Source of the DNA: Fremontodendron californicum
Lineage: Eukaryota > Streptophyta > Magnoliopsida > Malvales > Malvaceae
DNA: 64,000 nucleotides
Reading direction: 5' to 3'
Assembly (NCBI GenBank): GCA_030761205.1
Contig: JAULJL010000025.1
Location: 2,900,001 to 2,964,000, forward strand
Of the stretch, positions 59,846-64,000 are shown piece by piece. A program made the position numbers and the translations under genes. Under the pieces are notes generated by a model. The model worked only from the letters and a program-made list of their open reading frames with translations, made no database searches and was not told the origin of the DNA. Every line of letters starts with the position of its first letter. The first letter of the stretch is position 1.

Positions 59846-59983
59846 GTTTAGTCAATTGGTTCAAATAGTTATCCTTAAAAAGTAACATTTAAAAGGTCTG
59901 ATATTTGAATCTCAACATCTGAAACCCAGATCTACTGGATGCCACTCTTAAAGGTGATTGCATGAACCAACTAGACTAAATCT
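59846..59983. repeat. Two SINE-like copies facing each other
   Basis: A plus-strand copy (TTTAGTCAATTGGTTCAAAT, then ATATTTGAATCTCAACATC) runs to about 59925. A minus-strand copy follows at once (59930-59983; on the minus strand GATTTAGTCTAGTTGGTTCA). The pair makes an imperfect palindrome of about 138 bp. It could equally be a single foldback element. Confidence 0.5.
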
Positions 59984-59989
59984 TAAAAG

Positions 59990-60141
59990 TATCTGTGTCT
60001 GACATCTGTGTCCAACACATATTCGAACATAGATATGAAAGTATAATCTTCTAAATATATGAAAAAACCTAAAAATAATTAAACATACCTGTGTCAGACA
60101 TGTACTCATATTCGACACTCACCTAAGTTCGGATAACATAG
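59990..60141. mobile_element. TATGTTACTCGGA-family MITE, reversed copy
   Basis: It carries GTGTCTGACATCTGTGTCC, TGTCAGACATGTACTCATA and ends CTAAGTTCGGATAACATAG. It abuts the SINE-like pair at 59846-59983. Confidence 0.6.
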
Positions 60142-60429
60142 ATTATTACATGGTCATCACTAGAACAAGAAAATTCCAGGTAGCTGATGACAATATTATT
60201 ATTCTCAAAAGGAAAACCTCTAAGATTATGAAAAAACAGGAGCAACTTATCCAAACATGAAATCACTATCTGATAGAACTTGTAATCAATAAACCAGAAA
60301 TAAATTATGATACTAACACAACATTGCCCCTATCAAAATCAAGTAGATATGCTAAAAACAAGCTACCTTCCATTGTTGAAATACATTAAACATAACAAAA
60401 AAGAGATAGAAATTTGTAGGATAATATAA

Positions 60430-63400
60430 CTACCGACTTTCCTTCTCACCAAATTCCCCATCTTCGAGCTCCTCGGGGTCAACATTTCTACGTGAACCAT
60501 TCCGATGGTCTCTCTTATGTCTTTTATGCCTGTTTTCACTATCTGATTCGGGTGTAGATGCATGCTGCAGCAATAATGGTCATTAATCAAGTGTTGTAAA
60601 CACACAGTTGCAACCATTTCAAACATATAAATGGAAATAAATATCATACCTTCTTTGATTTTCTGTGATCACTGCTATGCCTGTGGGAATTCTTAGTCCG
60701 GTCTTTATCGCTTTCATTCGAATTATCCACAGAACTTTGATGCCGCTTCCGCTGTTTCTTATCATCATGTTTTCCTGACCTTTTATTTTCATTGTCATAA
60801 TGAATTTCACCCATATCAACATGTACTTCTGAAGGTCCCTCCCTCAAGAGTTCCTCTTTTTCTCTTTCATGCCCTCTCTCTTTGTCCCTTCCGTGCTTCG
60901 CCTTCCTCCTCTCCCTCTCCTCTCTCTCTTTTTCCTTCTTTGCCTGCAGAATAGAAGGAGAAAAAAAAAAATCATTGTCTCTTGTTTGCATGCTTCTAAA
61001 CAGCAATTGGAGACTGGACAGTCAGATAGATGAGTCCACTCGGCTCATTTACACGCCTAATTGAAATCCAGACCCCTGGACACTGGATAATGAGGCATCC
61101 CCAAAAACTGTTGCTCGGACTCGGGTGGGAGTGTCGGATACGGGTATGTTCAATTTTTTCTAAGTTTTTCCATGTATTTGGAGGGTCATATCCCCATACC
61201 CATGTCCGGATATACGCTGGACACGGGTGTCGGACACGGGTACTTCAAGAAAAACGAAGAGTCGGAGCAACATAGCCCAAAAAGAAGTATGATGTATTTG
61301 GAGCAACAAGGATATATTAAATGATTTATGCAGTTTCCCAATCATTTTCTGATAACAAACATCAATAAGGAAGGTCATGTGCAAGATTTCTTTTGTACAG
61401 ATAAGTCACTTTGGAGAGTATCACGATTCACGACCCTCAAGCACATGCAAAGATAGACTAATGAAAAGCCAGACATTTATGGTTTAAACTGAAACTCAAA
61501 AGAAAATCAAATGCATAGACTTACCCTTGTTTCACAATAAGAAAATGAACGCTCATGTTTTTAAGTGCAGAAATGATATGCAAATATGTAATACGAATTT
61601 ATCTAATACCTTGTCTTCCTTCCGTCTTCGTTCCTTCTCTTTTGCATCTTCTTTCAACAGTTTTATGTATTCCTCAAATATCCCCTTGCAGAAGGCTTCA
61701 TCCCCAATGGAACTACATACAAGCATTCAACAAATAAGCTTCAAGTAAGCAATATTTGATGGAAAAAGTATAATACAATGATTCAAGGAAAATTTGGAGG
61801 TTAGATGGAGAACATCAGGTAAAGATACATAATTATTATTTCTTCAAATTCATCTTCAATTTTCATAGAAATCACACCACAACAACTAATAAAAGTAGCA
61901 TGGATGGAAAAATAACAAAAGTTCCCAAGCCCAACTATCAGAAGCTGTGTTACTCGGACTCGGGGGTGAGTGTCGGGTACGGGTATGTGTCTGACACGGA
62001 TATGCTCAATTTTTTCCAAGTTTTTCCATATATTTGGAGGATCATTCCTCCATACCCTTGTCCGAATATGTGTCGGACATGGGTGTCAGACACACTTCAG
62101 GGAAAATGAAGAGTCGGACTAACATAGATCAGAAGTTCCATATCAGTATCTGGGACACCAACAGAGAACTGTATGCATTTCCAAATTTAATAAAACCTTT
62201 GTCAACCTTAAGAAAAGGACTTTTCTCGAAAATACTAGGAGAAGAGATTCCATATGATGAACAGTTATCATTTATCAAAATATTGCGGCGTAGCAAGTAA
62301 ATGTTTAGTTTAAACTATCACAATCACAATCCAATCTAACCAGCAAGTACCTGAACTCCTGACTACTTTCAAAAAGATGTTTGCACTCCTCCCATGCTGA
62401 AGATGAAGTAATTTCCTGAACATGTTAAACAATCACATAGATTGAATAAAAAGAAATTTCCAGACTATTCAACTATTCTACCAAAATTTTAAGGACATAG
62501 CCTGCCTCACCTTTATAGAATGCAATAAATCAAAGAAGTCATCAGCAAGACGTTTACGCTTCTTAGCTTCTTTCTCCTCCTTCTCCTTGACCCTTTCAAG
62601 CAACTCCTCAAAAACTAGCTGCAAAGGTGAAGATGTCAATTCAATTAAATAGTCAGCTGGTTGTCCCTCGCCTTAACATCAATTGAAATCACATAATATT
62701 AAACATCTTAATGCCATAGTTTGTACAATGAATCCCTGCACCCATGTCCTCCTTTCAGACCCTTTGCCCCGTGTTGTCTAATTCCAAGTAACGGAAATGT
62801 AGACACTTGGATGCATACCCACACCCCATACCGTACACAAGTCCGAGCAACACAGATGTTCATTAAAGAGTACAAAGTTTTTGGAGCAGCCCAAAATTCC
62901 AACAGCATGCCCTTGCAAACCACTCTGGTATTCAAACAAAACTGAGAACTATTAAGAACATGCATACACCTTCAAGTTAACATCTGATATAGGTGGAGAG
63001 CTAATATCCTCCAAAATAGCAGCCCTCAAGTCTTCTACTGTCCAAGTTGACGCCAAAGAAATCTGAAAACTTACCAGAATATTAGACAAAAAATTCTTAA
63101 GGGCATTTTAAGGAAAGAACACAGTGGAATGCCATTGCCATACCTTTCTCAACTTAACTGCATCCTTCACTCGAACTTTATCATCATGATACTGTAAATT
63201 GAACATAAGTAGGCAAGTTGTAATGAGCACTACTCGTTTGCTAAATGAAAGTAACCATGATTACCAAGACAGTCACAAAAACAATTGTTAGGCACTAGTA
63301 ATATTTCTTTCATTAAAAGCCCACCCCCGCATGTCTTATTGTCTTAACATGAATAGTAACGGAACCTAAGCACTGAATCCACATGCCAAGCACCAAAAAG

Positions 63401-64000
63401 TAATAAAGGTAAAAAGGTAACAATGTGACTAGTGAGCAACAGGGTTATTTCTGATCAGCTAGATGTTTGAAGTTTTCAGTTTATTTTGAGTTTCAACTTT
63501 TGACTATTTTGAAATTTGTAGTGTCTTAAGAACCCTTGCGTGGAATTCTCATAATAACCCTTACGTGGACTTTTGAAACAGAAAATAGGGACGCAATTTC
63601 TTAGGATATTTTTAAATGTTTTTACTATGCAACCAAAAAATAAAGTTGAAATTAAATTTCAGACTTTCACTTTAGCATCAAATTCTGCTCTTCAACACCG
63701 CATAATAACATGGCATTAAAGATTTTCCCAGTTAAAGAAATTAAAACAGTAAGCAAAGAAAACCAGAGAAATAATAAATCTTGTAACAGAGATGAATTTT
63801 TGTTGAGGTTGAATGTAAAATAACATATACATTTGAACCCAAAATCATGCAAACCAAGGCTCTTCATTCCAGAAAAGGCCAAAGAAAGCCAATGATTTAC
63901 TATATATTATAGTAACTTCTGGGTAAAATACAGAAAATTAACCAGAGTACAAAGGTAAAGATTCACCTGTTTCTGAAGCTCCTCAGCTACATCTTCAAAC
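60430..64000 (-). CDS. PRP40A: Pre-mRNA-processing protein 40 (PRP40A-type), C-terminal part
   Basis: PRP40 is a U1 snRNP-associated splicing factor; plant PRP40s also bind the RNA polymerase II C-terminal domain through WW domains. The 5' part of the gene is beyond 64000. Eight exons are visible: 63967-64000 (partial), 63144-63191, 62970-63062, 62511-62618, 62351-62415, 61610-61712, 60650-60943 and 60430-60564, coding the last 292 residues. The segments ISLASTWTVEDLRAAI, LLHSIKEITSSSAWEECKHL and GIFEEYIKLLKED belong to FF domains. They are followed by an (R/K/E)-rich helix (KKEKEREERERRKAKHGRD) and a Ser/Arg/His/Lys tail ending DPEELEDGEFGEKESR. The WW domains would be upstream and cannot be seen. 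Three introns contain foldback MITE copies. PRP40A versus PRP40B rests on the tail and is not certain. Confidence 0.93.
61107..61275. mobile_element. TGTTGCTCGGAC-family MITE in a PRP40 intron
   Basis: A well-preserved copy: CTGTTGCTCGGACTCGGGTG at the left, AAGAGTCGGAGCAACATAG at the right. The inside is ordered as in other copies (GTGTCGGATACGGGTATG; CATGTCCGGATATACGC; GTGTCGGACACGGGTAC). It lies in the intron between the last two long exons. Confidence 0.8.
61947..62127. mobile_element. TGTTACTCGGAC-family MITE in a PRP40 intron
   Basis: GTGTTACTCGGACTCGGGG at the left and GAAGAGTCGGACTAACATAG at the right; GTGTCTGACACGGATATGC and CTTGTCCGAATATGTGTCGG inside. It lies in the intron between 61712 and 62351. 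Confidence 0.78.
62795..62858. mobile_element. Fragment of a foldback MITE in a PRP40 intron
   Basis: Only one end is kept: CATACCCACACCCCATACC then ACAAGTCCGAGCAACACAGA. It lies in the intron between 62618 and 62970. Confidence 0.45.

Larger units (their letters stand above)
56760..60429. other. Intergenic region between the SOFL and PRP40 genes
   Basis: The left part is the SOFL 3' UTR and the right end the PRP40 3' UTR; the two genes converge. In between are a SINE-like piece with a long T run, a hAT-like MITE (57379-57624), two reversed foldback MITEs (57888-58034, 59990-60141) and a pair of opposed SINE-like copies (59846-59983). The stretch 58200-58800 and 59080-59760 is of ordinary composition but has no recognised gene. 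Confidence 0.55.

Noticed and set aside
1..64000. CRISPR array, bacterial operon or organelle insertion
   Set aside because: No regularly spaced repeats, no Shine-Dalgarno-led gene clusters and no plastid or mitochondrial genes were seen.

Overview
The window is nuclear DNA from a flowering plant, most likely a eudicot. It is AT-rich, its genes have many GT-AG introns, it contains many short non-autonomous transposons, and every recognisable gene is a plant type. I cannot name the species. There are no bacterial operons, CRISPR arrays or rRNA genes, and I found no convincing tRNA gene. All exon models below were built by hand from reading frames and splice sites; no alignment was run.

Layout. 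(1) 1-2700: AT-rich flank with an Au-like SINE. (2) 2864-4412 (+): WLIM1-type two-LIM-domain actin-bundling protein, 5 exons, 197 aa. (3) 6610-13322 (-): 17-exon, 640-aa coiled-coil protein of the uncharacterised At3g49055-like family. (4) 14951-18057 (-): TRB1-type telomere-repeat-binding factor (Myb, linker histone H1/H5 and coiled coil), 300 aa, 6 exons. (5) 20371-21632 (-): 93-aa CYSTM (WINDHOSE-like) membrane-module protein. (6) 21.7-35.2 kb: gene-poor repeat region. (7) 35441-36948 (+): D-type cyclin (CYCD1-like) with an LxCxE motif, 353 aa. (8) 37-55.6 kb: second gene-poor repeat region. (9) 55636-56759 (+): SOB FIVE-LIKE (SOFL) protein, 190 aa. (10) 60430-64000+ (-): C-terminal 292 residues of pre-mRNA-processing protein PRP40 (FF domains, RS/KE-rich tail); the gene runs off the right edge.

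The genes do not form one pathway. They act in actin bundling (WLIM1), telomere and chromatin binding (TRB1), G1/S cell-cycle entry (CYCD), cytokinin-linked growth (SOFL), splicing (PRP40) and the cell surface or stress response (CYSTM). As I recall, Arabidopsis also has a CYSTM gene beside TRB3, so the TRB-CYSTM pair may be conserved microsynteny.

The most informative non-genic content is the transposon record, where several elements can be bounded to the base by target-site duplications (TSDs). These include an 887-bp Mutator-like element (51299-52185, 9-bp TSD, about 280-bp terminal inverted repeats (TIRs), coding-like core); a 394-bp Mutator-like MITE in a TRB1 intron (15916-16309, 9-bp TSD); a hAT element with a second hAT MITE nested in it (26138-27101 and 26790-27071); GC-rich hAT MITEs (46461-46958 and relatives); two Tourist-like MITEs with 3-bp TSDs (5846-6215, 23157-23521); and a foldback family (ends TATGTTACTCGGAC) in about ten copies, most of them in introns. 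I see no clear new defence, enzymatic or regulatory system. The best leads for new biology are the Mutator-like element with its captured core, the long upstream ORF overlapping the cyclin start, and the repeated intronic foldback family.
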